The translations under genes were made by a program, and so were the position numbers. From Ulva prolifera (Eukaryota; Chlorophyta; Ulvophyceae; Ulvales; Ulvaceae), in assembly GCA_023078555.1 (NCBI GenBank), contig CM041196.1:3472001-3536000 (forward strand): 64,000 bases of DNA. Reading direction: 5' to 3'. The notes beneath the pieces are model-generated. The model had not been told where the DNA came from. It searched no databases and saw nothing but the letters and a program-made list of their open reading frames with translations. Positions 34,938 through 47,449 of the stretch are shown here, piece after piece; positions within the stretch are counted from its first letter, which is position 1, and each line of letters starts with the position of its first letter.

Positions 34938-35003
34938 CAGTGAACTTTCTACCTCAGTTAGTACACGTTGCAGTGAACTTTCTACCTCAGTCAGCACACG
35001 TGG
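34938..35003 (+). repeat. 33-bp direct repeat, two copies
   Basis: The unit starting cagtgaactttctacctcag occurs at 34938-34970 and 34971-35003 with about three differences. It lies just downstream of the hammerhead-like motif and may mark the 3' end of the element. Confidence 0.85.
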
Positions 35004-35827
35004 CAGGAAGATGATTGGACGTTTTTGGGCATTTTGGGATAACGCGAGAGAGGCAACACATCATTGCTCTCATTCAACAGGGCCTGTTGTTCTAAGCTGA
35101 TCCGTAGCAGCGATGTGCGATGCTTCAAGCTGCAGAGCCAGCTGCATGCAGCAACAAGGTGTGATGTTTCAGGCATCAGCCCATCAGTCTTGAGGCAGTG
35201 CATATGCATATGCATGCAGACCCTTCAACTGCCACATTTTGTCTGCATCCTGCGCACACAGACACTGAAAACCACCCGGCTCCTACGTTTTCCACGTTTT
35301 TCACTGGTGCTGCAGAGTGGGCACCATGAAATGCACTGATGTCCAGCCGAATTACTGTTGTTCAACACAATGATTGTGCCTGCAACGGGTTCACTGGGCT
35401 CAGTGAGGCCCAGCTGGGTCTCACAATCCACTCGGATGCAGACTTATGTAATCCATGAAGCATGAGCTATGCACTTGGAGGCCTGGAATTGACAGTGATA
35501 GATATCGACTCCTCCTACAGCAAGGATCCTCGGCTCCAATCCCAAGCAGATGTGACGAGACATCCCGATCGACATAGAGGATACAGGCTCCTGCCTGCCT
35601 GTGCCCAGAGCACCAAACGCAGAAACAGCAACAGCCTCCACAGCCACAAAGATACTCAGCCCACTCCACTCCACCACCCAACACAGAAGTATCCAGCCTC
35701 TGCACACACAACTGCGGTGTTGTTGCGCTACTTGCAAGTGTCGCGGTGCTGCCTGCCTTGCCTCAAGGGTCCTTCACTAACATCTGAGATAGTATCTTTG
35801 CAAGTTGCAACACGCAGCTGCTGGTGG
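35004..35827. other. Intergenic, no supported gene
   Basis: Short frames only, on both strands, with no domain signature. Nothing distinctive was seen. Confidence 0.4.
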
Positions 35828-36095
35828 TCTGCGCCGGCTGTGGTCTGCACCGGCTGTGGTCTGCACTGGCTGTGGTCTGCACCGGCGGTGGTCTGCACTG
35901 GCTGCTGCGGTGCAGACCCCGGCTTTCTTGCCCATGCTCATTCGTTCGGCTACACTGGAAATTCAACAAACCAATCGCAGCTGCACCAGCTTTCATGCCC
36001 ATGCTGATTCCTCCGGTTACACTGGGAATTTGCACTGGGAATTCACCAAACCAATCGGTGCAGGGTGCAGGGTGCAGGGTGCAGCGCTGCGGTGC
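35828..36095 (+). repeat. Cluster of minisatellites upstream of the truncated LINE
   Basis: Three repeat types sit together. A roughly 17-bp unit (ggtctgcaccggctgt and variants) occurs about five times at 35,828-35,915. A roughly 65-bp segment containing cacaccaatcg-like and ttcatgcccatgctgatt-like blocks is duplicated between about 35,930 and 36,055. An 8-bp unit, gtgcaggg, repeats at 36,057-36,085. Confidence 0.7.
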
Positions 36096-36117
36096 ATCCT
36101 GGTGCACAGCCTCATGC

Positions 36118-36540
36118 ACGGTGATCGGCGATGTGTGCGTGTCTCACCCGCTGGCTGGCTCGAATGTCCGCTCGGCGGCGACCTGTGACGGCGCCGCCGC
36201 GGCGCAAGCCGACCAGCGCAAGCGCGACAAATATGGGCCTGCGGGCTCTGGCGCATTCACCCTGGTGCCACTCTCTCACGAGACGTACGGGAGGATTGGC
36301 CCAGCCGCGTTCGCCTTCCTGAACCGGCTTGCCGCCCTTGCTGCGGGTTTGGGCGCCGCCTCCCGGCGGCTGTTCTTGGAGAATGCGATGCGCGACCTGT
36401 CCACGACGCTGTGCCGCGCGGTGGCTTGGCAGGTGCATGCCGCTGCCCCGCTGATGGCGCGTCATGCGGGCAAGGCTGTTTTGACGGGGCTGTCGGTCCC
36501 GTCCGATGACCTCACGCCGCTCACGGGCCACCCGGCTTGA
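36118..36540 (+). pseudogene. LINE (L1-like) ORF2 C-terminus, 5'-truncated
   Basis: The last roughly 130 codons read QRKRDKYG, FTLVPLSHETYGRIGPAAFA and NAMRDLSTTLCRAVAWQVH, ending in TGA at 36540. This is the conserved C-terminal tail of plant and algal LINE reverse-transcriptase proteins (a KYG...FVPL..ETYG...LRELS..LCRGN pattern). The reverse transcriptase and endonuclease are absent upstream, so this is a 5'-truncated copy. The frame continues to open at its 5' end through minisatellite sequence. Confidence 0.8.
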
Positions 36541-37098
36541 GCGGCGCTGCGCACCCGCCCGGGCTGCGTGGTGGGCAGTTGCCGCTGCGTGTGCGCTCGC
36601 GGCCTTGTCCGCTTTATTGTGGTGACGGCTCGGGCGTGCCGCGTTTCGCTGGTGTCTTCCCCGTGCGCCTGTGTGTGGCCCGCCGTTGGGGCGCGGCCGG
36701 GTGGTTTGGGCGGGCTGGGCTGGCCTCTGGGGGTTGCGGGTGTGGGTTTGCGGGCAGGCGGGGTGGTGTGCGCGGGCTGGGGTTGGGGGGTTGTGCTGGG
36801 GGAGGCGGGGGCCTCCCCGGGCTGGGGGTTGTTGCGGTCTCGCTGTTTGTTTGCTGGGCGGCCTTGGCTGCTTGTGCTTCCGGGGCTCGTGCGCCTTGCT
36901 GTTGGGCGGGGTTCGGGTGGGGATGGGCGTGTGGGCATGGGCGTGTGTGTGGTTGTGTCGCCGTGTCGCTGTGTCCGGCGCGGGTGCTGCCGTTGCGTGG
37001 GTGTTTTGGTGTGCGCTTCGTGTGGCTTGCTGCGTGGTGTGCGTTTCCCCTGCTTCTTGCTTGCGGTGCTACCTGCCTCGCTTGCTTTGTCCTTGTAA
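36118..37098 (+). mobile_element. 5'-truncated LINE with long GC-rich 3' UTR
   Basis: After the ORF stop at 36540, a G-rich 3' UTR of about 560 bases ends with tttgtccttgtaacac, containing TGTAA at 37094-37098. Reverse-oriented copies of this tail occur at 18.2 and 18.9 kb. No target-site duplication was identified. Confidence 0.7.
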
Positions 37099-38995
37099 CA
37101 CAGCCTCATGCATAGCCACATGCGCCTGCTCTGCATGCTGCCGCTCCGCCCAGCACAAACCCTTTTCAGGCCTGCGAACAGCACGCAACTCCTACTCTGC
37201 GGCCCGACACCGCGCTCCCCCAGACCTCAAGCATCGCCGCCTGCCATATGACAACGGGCCCACACGTCTCGCCGCCTGGCCCAGCCCGGCATCCGCTGCG
37301 GCTACACCAGCTGTGCGTACACTCCCGCCAATAGGTGCTGTAGCCACATGGCATGCACGGCTCCATATGCATGCACGGCTCCGGCTCCAGGGCCCCCAGC
37401 ACCCAGTGCGATGGCCACACCAGCGCGCACAGCACAGCAGCAGAACCACGGGGCTCACACTCACCCACGCCCGTCATCTCACGCACATGCGTTGTCCTAC
37501 AGCTGCATGGTGCTATGCCAGCCCTTGAGCGCCGTTTGCGATCACTTGTTGGCGGTGTCCATTGCGACGTGCATGAACAGCTTCGGCAGCACTGTAGCAC
37601 TTAAAAGCCACAGCAGCATAGTGTGTACTAGTGGCACTGGTGCAATGTCGCAGTTTGGGCTCGCAATCGGGCAGGGCTTGAGGTTTGGCGCGGGGCATGA
37701 GGTCCCTGTCCTGCGAACAAAACCTGGGAATTTTGGCCTGTCGCTGACGCTCTGCATGCCTGGTTTGTTAGCGGATGCTGCCTGTCGGTGAGGACTGCTG
37801 CGTGAGGTGCTTCGTATGTGAGATGCTTTGTGTTCCGGGTTTGCCTTGAAACCCTGCACTGGTCCGTAAGAACAGCTGCAAAATCTAGCTAGCACCACAG
37901 ATAGGAGGCGGTGCCAATTCACAAAGAGGAGGTCGGGGGAACGCATCTACTACCTCAGAAACTCCCCAGCACTGACACCATGCACAGCCGTTACTCAGGT
38001 CTACCTCTCACCTGAGACCATTCCATGTGGACGTTTGAGCATCAGCTGATGCTGTACAGCATCTACGTAGTATCGTTTTATGTGCCCCCCAGCATGCTTA
38101 CCATGTTCCTCTGCTTGTTCGTGCTATGTATAATGCTGCCTGCCTCTTGCCCCTGCTGAGATCACACAGTACTTTCACTACATCCCGGCTTTCATAGCCG
38201 CTGGTGGATCCGGGCGTATCCTTCAGCCAGGGGGATGCATGTCAAATCTCGTGCAGCTGTGCTACTTGAGCAAGCTGTGCTGCAGATATGATATGACGTT
38301 TTCTTACACAAGTAAAGTTGAAACATTCCCGCCTTTCAACTGGCCCATCCCTGTGGAGATTTGCAGTATGCTGTGGCGCTTGTGTCGACAGTCAAGGGGA
38401 CCTGTCGCGAGCCACGCAAGCGCAGGTTCGGACCTAAAACCGATATCTACCACCCACAAGGCTGGTAGCTATATGTACTCAGTTCAAAGTTTGAACTACT
38501 CCAGAGTTTGCTCCACGTAGTGGATATGCTGCACGGTATGCAGATTGCGCCAAACGTTGATGAGAACGCGACGAGGCTGCGTACATGTACATGTACATGG
38601 GTGGGCGTCATCATGCAAGTAGTCGACAGGGGCTGATATGATCTTCTAATACGTTGCCTGCATTGTTTGGGCTTGATGTTGATGTTGGTTCACATTAAAA
38701 AAATAGACCCCAATGCATGCCCGGCCGCGGCGTGAATTCAACACAAGGTTGAAACGTGATTCGCGCTCCTGAAGCTGCAAGGCGCACCATGTGTAGATCA
38801 TCCACAATGTTTACACGAATCGCAGGTCATGATAAGGGGCCGTCGTGAACGCTAAGCTTCACACTCGCGCGTGGTCGCGATCGACGGTGTGCCTCGGGGC
38901 GCCTGCAGCCTGCAGCGCTGCGAAGCCCACATGGCCAATCAGCCTAGATACAGTGCATCCGGCTTGCGAATCCTTCCAGAGACACCTGTCATCTG
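37099..38995. other. Intergenic, no supported gene
   Basis: Short frames on both strands, none recognised. The longest (plus 37,348-37,791 and minus 37,542-37,946) overlap and lack family signals. A (TGTACA)-type alternating run lies at about 38,582-38,600. The right end holds the NEK promoter and 5' UTR. Confidence 0.45.
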
Positions 38996-41900
38996 ATGAG
39001 TTTCCCTGAACATCAGTCCGACAGGGCGCCTTCACAGCCTCCTGTGGCAAGGAAGTCAGGCCTCTATCAATGCCTAGACGCCTTGGGAAAAGGCACATAT
39101 GGCGTTTGTTATAAAGTTCAAAAGGCCGGTGGACCGCCTTGTGTCATGAAGGTGGTGCCATTGTCGGGTCTGAGCAACAAGGACATCAAAGCTGCCTTCT
39201 CAGAAGCAATGATTCTGAGGACGATCAAGCACCCACATGTAGTTGGCTACCATGATGCTTGGGTTGAAAATAGTCATCTGTACATCGTTATGGACTACTG
39301 TAGCGAGGGAGACCTGGCTGTGCTGCTCAAGGCCCGCTCACTGAATTGCGACGACATCTGGGGCTTTGCACGCGACATCAGCTGCGGGCTGGAGCACCTC
39401 CATAGCAACAATATCATGCACAGGTGCAGGATGGCCTACTCCGTGATCGCCATTGTACACCACCGTGCAGACCCTTCCCTTTGAAGTGGCTCATTTGAAT
39501 GACAAACCTAGCTTGCATACAGGGACGTCAAGCCAAGCAATTTGTTTCTAAGCAACAAGAAAGTAGTCATCGGTGATCTGGGGCTCGGGAGGCAACTGGA
39601 ACAACACAGCCTAGCACATACACAGGTGGGCACTCCACTCTACTCAGCACCAGAGGTATGCCAAGGCAAGCCATACACCTACTCTGCCGATGTCTGGGCC
39701 TTTGGGTGCGCTCCAGTCCTGATCCTAGCCTTGACCATCTCTCCGCCCTTGATTCTGCAGGACGTTTGTGCTGCTGGCACTGCGTCGGCAGCTCCTGATC
39801 GTGTGCCGTTGCCCGAGCGTCAGCCGATGCGCGTCTATGCTGCACACACAGCTGTAAGTGCACTGTTGCAAACACAAGCTATGCCCGGGACAATATTCAT
39901 GCATGTCTCGGCCTGCAACGCAGTGCTAATAGGCAGTGTCTCCAAAACACAGGAGGTCATCTTGCAGGTGTGCCCTGTACGAGATGGTTGCCAGAGCTCC
40001 TCCATACATTGCAGTCAACCAGGCAAAGCTTGCAGACAAAATCTGTGGCAGTCCGCCGCCCCCGCTCCCACAAACCTGCCCGCCGCCACTGCAGCATCTC
40101 ATCCTCCGCACGTTGCAGAAGGCACCCTCTCAGCGGCCGTCCATGCTGCAATGCCTACACTTTGTCACCTCACTGCCGCTGAGTCCTGGGCTGCCCTCAC
40201 CTGTGGCTCCAGAGCAACATCATAGAGGTCATGTCAGGTGCGGCATCTGTTCCTCGATCCACACCCATGGAGTCTGGTAAGAATTGTATGGCATGAACGT
40301 CCTGGGAAATCTGCTTTCGCCTGGAGCGGATACAAAGCTGGCCTGCTGTATATCGGTTGCCAAGACACAGGAAAACATGTTGCCGATTTTGTTTTCGGGT
40401 TGCGGATCACTGACCTGGACTGCGATGTGGTCACGATTGTATGTGATATCGTGAGGGCGCCTCGTAATGTTCTAATAGTTATTTTGCCCAGCTGTCACTT
40501 GTTCTGGAATCTGGGGACCTCATCGGAATGAACGCGGCGACACTGCTTGATGCTGCACATAGTCTTGCAAGCACATGATCGATCATACACCTTTGTTCCC
40601 GGTCTACCTGACAGCATTGCTGAAGTTGGCTTGGATTTCGGCCATGCTGCGCACGTTGAATGTCAGCTTTGGCTGTCTGGTTGTTGCCATGGGACACCTG
40701 TGGATGATCATGTCAGCACTGCACCTGCTTTCCTGCACTATATTTTATATTTCCGCTGTCCATGGCCTTCCTCGGAAAGAGTCACGGCTTGGCATTGCAT
40801 CTGATCCATTCTCACATTTTCTTGGCTTGCATCTGATGTCGTGCTACCGTAGCACTTGCAGCTTTTGGCGTAAGGCACACCCGCCTTTGAATGATGGTCA
40901 CTCACTTGCCTTTGAATGATGGTCACTCACTCGTTCCTCTGCTTAGTCATGTGAGATCATCAGTTTCCTTTGGTGACATGTGCAGTCTGTGTGCAGGCAC
41001 AGGCTTGTGCCTTCAACTGCTGATAACCTTTTTCCAGGGCATGTCGACAGCGATGCAGAAGCCACGACACCTGTGGCATGCTCAGAGCCAGGGCAGGTGT
41101 GGTCTGGCCACGCGTTTGCCCTGCTCATCATGTCCAACAGTTGCTATCGTCAACATTCCACGTTGAGCCTGATGCGTCTATTTGAACCTGTTATCTTCTA
41201 CATGCGCTGCACCTTCAGTGGCAGATGTCTGATGTCCATCTTCTATTCGTGACAATGGCAGTGCAGCATATACATCTAGGAGGTGGGGATGCTTTCTATC
41301 CATGTATTTCTTGACAGGCTCAGGGCAGCACCACCAAATGATTAAGGGAGCCGCCAGCACCAGTGAGAGCATGTTGATACAGAATGTTTATTTCCACATC
41401 ATGCTGAGTCCTCATGCGTCCAGTGTAACGAATCTGCAAGTAGTCCAGGCCATTCCTGGTCAGCTCCTGGTGACTTGATTTCATCAGCTTTAGCCTCACA
41501 CGCTGCGCTGTGGTTGGCAGTCCCCAGACAGCAAACACGCCAACTATGTTCTGTGTATCGCAGGTGGCGCCAGAAAGCCCAAAGCTCAATGCTGTGCAAG
41601 TGATTGTTGAACGCCTGGAAGCTCAAAACATCCCCGAGCAGCACAAGCTACAGCCCGTGCTCCCAAGCCCAGCCCCATCTGTTTTTCCGCCTTGGCAAGG
41701 GGCTTGCTTCAGCATGAACAGCTGCACAGACATGCCCCAGCAGTGCGTACTGCAAGGGCATGTTCAGAGGACGCCTGAAGCTCCTGCAGTCAACACAGAT
41801 CTAGCGGGAGCAACGCCAGGACGAAAAACGACGATGGCAGAGCCTGCGAACAACGGCCATATTTTTACCGCAAAAGGAAATGGTACAGACATTAGCAGCA

Positions 41901-44900
41901 GCAGCAGCTGCATCGCATGCGGCGAGGCGAAGCATGAGTTGAAGACTCTGGCTTGCCAGGTTGCTGGTTCGTGCCTTGACTTGTGCTGGTGCAGTCTGTG
42001 TTTCATACGGGCACCAGATCATTATTAGCATGTGAATGACCAGAGCTACGTGTGTAGAAACCTTTCCACTACATGCCCATCGGCAAATTGAGTCCAGTTG
42101 GACACGTCATGGCCAGGTGCCAGTGCCCGTGCAAGCCTGTGTGGTCGCTGTACAGGTCTGCAGCGTCTGCTGGCGAGTGCGAACCAGCGGGCAGATGAGG
42201 AGAAGCGCAGCAGTGCCCTCCTGCAGCGTCAGCGCGATCGTCTGCAGGTCTGCTTTCACCTGATCATCTCAAGCCGACCTTGCTGGTCTTCCATGATCCC
42301 AAATGCCACAAGCTCGCCTGTGGCACATTCATCACTTGATCGTGGTCATGCAAAGCTACCTTGCAGGAGTGGCTCGTTCAACGTCAGTTTCGCTGTGATG
42401 CCTGTGTGCTCGTTTGTGTCACCAGTTGTGTTGCACGAGCTTACCATCTGGGGCATGATTATGCTTTGTGCTACCTGGAACTGGATCATGCTGCTACCCT
42501 CCCAATCCACCATAACACACTGCATGGAAGTATACCACAAGCATGCCGTAACGCAGCCTCGCAGGTCGGCTCTGCTATACACAGATGCACCTTAAATTCA
42601 CTCCACCTATGCCTTGGACAGGCAGGGCACACGAGCGGCTCCACTCACCATTATTTCAATATCATAAAATCCTGCGGGGATCCTTGTGCAGACAGGCGAG
42701 GGTTTATGTACGTATATACGCAGCTATGCGGTGAGACAGTTTTGTGTGCTGGTGCTGAACAGGGACCTGCGTACACAGCGCAGAATGCACATGTAGCTGA
42801 ATTCAACAGTCCCAGAGCAACGATGTTGAGCACGTGGGAGATGTACTGGCGGCGGAGACGTGGATGCCTGCATGGAAAATGCGAACATCCGCCTGCACTG
42901 ATGATCCCTGTTGCATTGCCACGTCCACACGGACACATGGCATCCACATCCAAGCCTGTGCTGTGACTGAGTGTGCTTTCGGGATCAGGCCAGACTGCAG
43001 TTTCGGCATCCCTGTGAGGGTAGACTGTGATCAGGCAGGGAGAATGACACGTCTGTGCTGCAGGCAGTCATCTTGGAGCACGGCATCCCGGGCGTCGAGT
43101 GGCTGATGATGCGCAGCCCCTTGCAAAGCCCAATGCAAGGACAGCCCGCTGACGCGTCCCCTCGACCTGCAGCACGCTTGCTGCCGGGCCCATCTCCAGC
43201 GCGACCCACGCCACAACTCCTCCCAGCTGAGCCACCAACTCGCACTCCGCCCGGCATGTCACAATTCCAGGCTGCCTGTGCAGCTCTGCAACCCGCCGCG
43301 GCACATGCTGAGTCTGGCGGCAGCAGCAGCCCGCTTGCTCTGTGTGCCGCCATGGCATGTCAGCCGCCGGCCCCGGGCCACGGCTGTGTACCGGCTACTG
43401 CGGGTGGCGCCGATGTGTCACGCCAACCCACATCTTCATCTCAGGTGGTCAACTTCGCAGGCTCAGGGATTCGAGCTGCGGTGGCACATCCCGGGCAGCT
43501 CTCATGCGCGGCCCCTGCATTGAATGCGGGCACGCACACTGGCGTCAACAGCAAGCTGGGCGCGATGCCATTACAGACGCCACAGCGCAGCGCGCAACAC
43601 GCGCGTGCGCATGTTGCGACCCCTGTCGACCTGCAGAAGCTGCTGCAGGGGGGCTCGGGCGGCCGGGAGCAGGCCCCGGCTACCCCCGGCGGGAGGCTTC
43701 TTGGGCACCTTGGACCCATCACAGCCTCGTGTACACCTGTTGGTGGCACACGAGATGGCCAATGCGCAGCGGTGCAAGTCAGTGCCAAGGCGGAGGCTGT
43801 CAAATGTGCCCATAGCGCCCAACGCTGCGAGGCTCGGCGCTTGGAGCAGGGGACCGTGCCGAGTGTGGCTGTGGACGTGAATGTCGGTGAAAGCCCCCGC
43901 ATCGACAGGAATGAATGGCGAACAGTGCCTCACACGCACTGGCTGCAGCATGGCATGGTGGCTGAGGCGTCGGTGAAGGAGACAATGGCAAATTTGATCA
44001 AGGGCGACAGCGATTTGGGGCAGCAAGGTTTGGCTGCAATGGCACGACAAATGGATGGGCTCGCTTCAAAGGCTGGGAACAGGGATAGGGTCTTGGCCTT
44101 GGGTGCGGCTGGTAGACTTGGCGTTGGGGCATGCATTCCAGGCCCACATACCGCAAGCATCTTGTCAGATCAGCAGGCCCTCGACATGCAGCAGTCTTCT
44201 GCTCTGCGTACTCATCTGAGGCTGGATCCTGGTATCGCTGCAACTGTGGCACCCACGCCTCTGCAGCACACCATGCCTCAACACGGCATTCATGCTACAG
44301 CGCATCAGGAGCAAGCTGCAGTGCAGTCGCTGTGGCTGTGGGCGGGTACGTGCTCGTGGCACGCATAGAGCGACTGCTGTGACCGCGACCTGCATTTGCT
44401 ATGGTTACCACACCGCAATTGGACTGTGTGAAACTGAGATCTTGCGAATTGCGAATTGGATCAATAAGCAGGTTCTGGTCTGCGATATAAGGTCAGACTT
44501 GAGAATCAGGTTTCTTATAGCGCCAGAGCCCAAGGGCCCATCGCAGGATCCGTGGTACAACGGTGCCACAAGCGTTAGAGACGGGTGTGGATGCAGGGCA
44601 GCAGCAGCGAGCACCCGGCCTGACGAGCGCCACAGCAGCGACGGTGTCAGAGCAGGAGAACATTGCTCCAGCTGAGGCATGGCAGCCGGTGCAGCGGACA
44701 CAGCACCAGCGCGAGCGCCTGCATGTCCGCACTCATGAGCACGCAGTACCAACGGCAGTGCTGCCACGAGGAGCACGCCTGCATGACCGCGCCCCTCCTG
44801 CCACTCCACCAACGTCCCCCCCGCCGGCGTCAACACATGGGCGGCTGCAGCTAGATCATACCGTGCAAGCTGGCGAGGTGGCCACCCCGGCACCACAGAA

Positions 44901-46093
44901 CAAGAGGATGCCATGCGAGCGGGGCACCAGGAGAGCGACGCAGCCAGCCCTGGACGCATTGTATGCAGGTGCGTAGTAAAGGGAATGGAACACAGCCGTT
45001 CAGCAGCTGTCCCAAACGACTCTGTGCCAGCAGGTTCTTGTTGCAACGCAAAACTGCGATCCGGTCGCGTTTGGGATGCAGCATATCGGGAAGCATCTAG
45101 CAAATCAGGCACAAGCTGGGGTGACTTGAGTCAACACGTGTTGCACTGTGTGCTAGTGGACGGACATCAGTACTATGCATATTGCGTTCCTGCATTCCAG
45201 CACGGTTGATGCTGTCCCAACCTCTCCCTGACGTTGCCGCATCTGGCGCAGATGCTGCCAGCGACAGCACCGGATGAAATCACCTGCGGGGCGAGGAGGT
45301 CAGCGACTGATACGCCGTGAAACAAGTGAATGTGGCAATTGATCGAAGGCCTCATCAAGCCCTCAGTCTTGCCCCACGTTCGTGGCTTACTTGACAGAGC
45401 CAGCACATGCATCTCGTGTGTGGTTCGCAGGTCAGCTTGGAGGCCACCAGCGGCAGTCATGGACCCCTGTTTGCAGGTACAACAGCGCCACAGACGCCCT
45501 TGGGGCGGTCGAAGGCCACGGCGTGCTACACCGCCACTCCGCGGTCCCCCAGAACCCCAAGGCGCAGAGTAGCTCGCCTCAGTACTGCTGCCGCGGTTGA
45601 AAGAAATCAACCTCATCAGGCTGAGGCCACGGGAGCTGGCACTTTGCCTGCTCAGCGGGGCCCGGATGCAGAATCTGTCCAAGCGGCTGCAGCCATTGAG
45701 CGCAGCCCACGTGATGGCCGCAACGAGACGCCAGTGGCATGGATCCAGCGACAGGTCGGCGATGGGATCCAGGTGGTACGGGGCATTGACTTGACGCCTG
45801 TGAGACCTCGGAGTGTGAGGGTTGGAGGAGCGTTGCTGCGCACACCTCCAACTGTGAAGGCGCGTGCACACACGACAGCGGTGGCGGGGGAGGTGAGGAG
45901 GGCTCCTGGAAGGCCTGTGCTTCCGGAACGCAGCAGAGAGAAGCTGAATGAGGCGTTCAAACGGACATCTGCTTTGCTGCAGCGATGCAAAGGGACCGGT
46001 GATGATCGTGATCAGATCCTGAATGCTCCCGTGACTTCTAGAAGCAGTTGCCTAAGCACTGGCATCACAGCTGCTGGCCCACGTACTACATGA
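38996..46093 (+). CDS. NEK (NIMA-related) protein kinase with long C-terminal extension
   Basis: The kinase domain comes from exons 38996-39423, 39523-39705 and 39968-40276, joined in phase 2. The Gly loop GKGTYG is at residues 31-36, the ATP Lys at 52 (CVMKVV), HRDVKPSN at 142-149, and the metal site is DLG at 161-163 (IGDLGLGRQL), as in NEK6/7 rather than the usual DFG. The activation segment is VGTPLYSAPEV. The exon 3 C-lobe reads ALYEMVARAPP...LILRTLQKAPSQRPSM. Downstream exons join in phase: about 41564-41966, 42156-42247 (a short coiled coil), 43064-44345, 44579-44968 and 45477-46093. The tail is Ala/Gln/Pro-rich and disordered. The junction from 40276 to 41564 does not match in phase, so an exon is missing or that boundary is wrong. 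NEKs act in cell cycle and cilia. TGTAA follows at 46271. Confidence 0.8.
40885..40936 (+). repeat. 26-bp tandem duplication in the NEK intron
   Basis: Two copies of a unit containing tttgaatgatggtcactcac lie head to tail in the 1.3-kb stretch between kinase exon 3 and the next placed exon. No coding signal is clear in that stretch. Confidence 0.8.
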
Positions 46094-46420
46094 TGTACGG
46101 CATGACGTGAATCAAAACGGTATGATCGATGACATGGGAAATGTGACACGATCGTGCTTCAGAAAATTGATGTGACCGTGGGATATCGTTCCAAGTGAGT
46201 ATAGTCAGAGGCAGGCCAGGTTGTATTCAGTTGATCAGCTCAACTTCAAGCGTGGTGTAAGCATTACCATTGTAACCACATGTGATTGCTGATTTGCAGC
46301 CTACATTGCCAGACATGAAGTGCAGTTCTGAAAACGTTCTCAATCTATCAATCTCATATCCCAGACCGATGCTGCTCATCATACGGTGCACCGCCCGGGA
46401 AACAAAAGGGCGAACTGGTC

Positions 46421-47449
46421 TCACAGCGGGGCAGATATTGCAACTTGGTGCTCCTCGACACCCTCGTACCATGTTAGAGCCCCGAAGAACAGGAACATCA
46501 CGCCGCCAACGAGGTTGACCGTTCTCTCATCTATAACTTGTGCTAGCTGCCTTCCCCCAAGAACAGCAGCCCCTGTGCAGATGCAGTGCCCGATGCAGCC
46601 TCCTAGTGTGACACCTATCACATCATGCTCAGCTGCAAGGCTGATGGTGGCGATCTGGCTCCGATCACCCCACTCTGCAAGGAATGTCATTGTGAACGCC
46701 TTCATGAAGACAGTGGAGAGGACACGCTTGTACCAGCCACCGGATCCACTCGCCCGGTCCCCACCCTTGGGAGGGCCATCAAGCTCAACTTCAACCTCCT
46801 CCAGCTCTGACGGACCACTCTCCTGCAGTGTAAGTGCAGGTCGATGCGTTGCCATTTGCCTGGGGGCTAGAGCCACAAGGCTGGCAGAACATCTACAGAT
46901 ACCTATCTGAAGCACAGTGGGGTGTGCTGCATGAACTGATCATCATCGTCACGGCTGAGCTTACCTGCTTGGCGAAAAAAACTTCTTTGAGGGACACCAG
47001 CCCAAAGTAGACAAAGAGGATTATCGTTGCCCAATGTGTGTACACCTTTGGGATCTGCAATCCAGAGCATGATTGATTCAGACGCACAGCGATCGAGGGG
47101 CGAATCTTTCAGGCGATTGCAACGTTTAAGACACCGGGATGTCATACCAGTTCTGGGGCTATGGCACCAAGTGCAGTTGACAGGACTGTCATAACTGCAA
47201 GAGCACCTGCACAGCCCAGAAAGACCTGTATAAACACCCGGATTTAGAGTTTATGTTGACCGCTGCACACCTCCTAAGACTGTGATGACCAGTGCTTTTC
47301 CATGCCAAACGTACCACCCAACGATTGTTCTTCATGGCCATGACTGCCGCGATGAAAAAGGTTTTGTCACCCACCTCACTGGCAGCGATAACTGACAGTG
47401 AGGTCACGAAGGCTTGAAAGAATGCAGAACCCGCCATTTCCCTCAGCAC
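46421..47449 (-). CDS. GDT1 / TMEM165 family Mn2+/Ca2+:H+ antiporter
   Basis: I place four exons on the minus strand at 47449-47315, 47225-47148, 47054-46965 and about 46822-46421, all phase 0, giving about 234 residues. The two family motifs are present: EVGDKT at residues 25-30 and EWGDRS at about 151-156, each at the start of a three-helix repeat, with six hydrophobic segments in all. An acidic loop (ESGPSELEEVEVELDG) separates the halves, as expected. Length and lack of a plastid transit peptide fit the ER/Golgi GDT1 group, which supplies Mn2+ and Ca2+ to the secretory pathway, rather than the plastid PAM71 group. The first base of exon 4 has alternatives further upstream (46865 or 46905), which would lengthen the loop. 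Confidence 0.9.

Larger units (their letters stand above)
30716..35003 (+). mobile_element. Penelope-like retroelement with N-terminal GIY-YIG endonuclease (Chlamys-type)
   Basis: The element has a low-complexity leader, ORF1, ORF2 (GIY-YIG then reverse transcriptase), TGTAA at 34468-34472 just after the stop, a hammerhead-like motif and a 33-bp direct repeat at its downstream edge. Most Penelope-like elements carry GIY-YIG at the C-terminus. The N-terminal order is the mark of the permuted group known from green algae (Chlamys) and invertebrates (Naiad). Both ORFs are open, so the copy may be young. I did not find matching pseudo-LTRs, so both outer limits are estimates. Confidence 0.78.

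Noticed and set aside
38991-39001. Second hammerhead core (ctgatgag) at the NEK start
   Set aside because: No stem II or GAAAC follows at a suitable distance, and the ATG of NEK lies within it.
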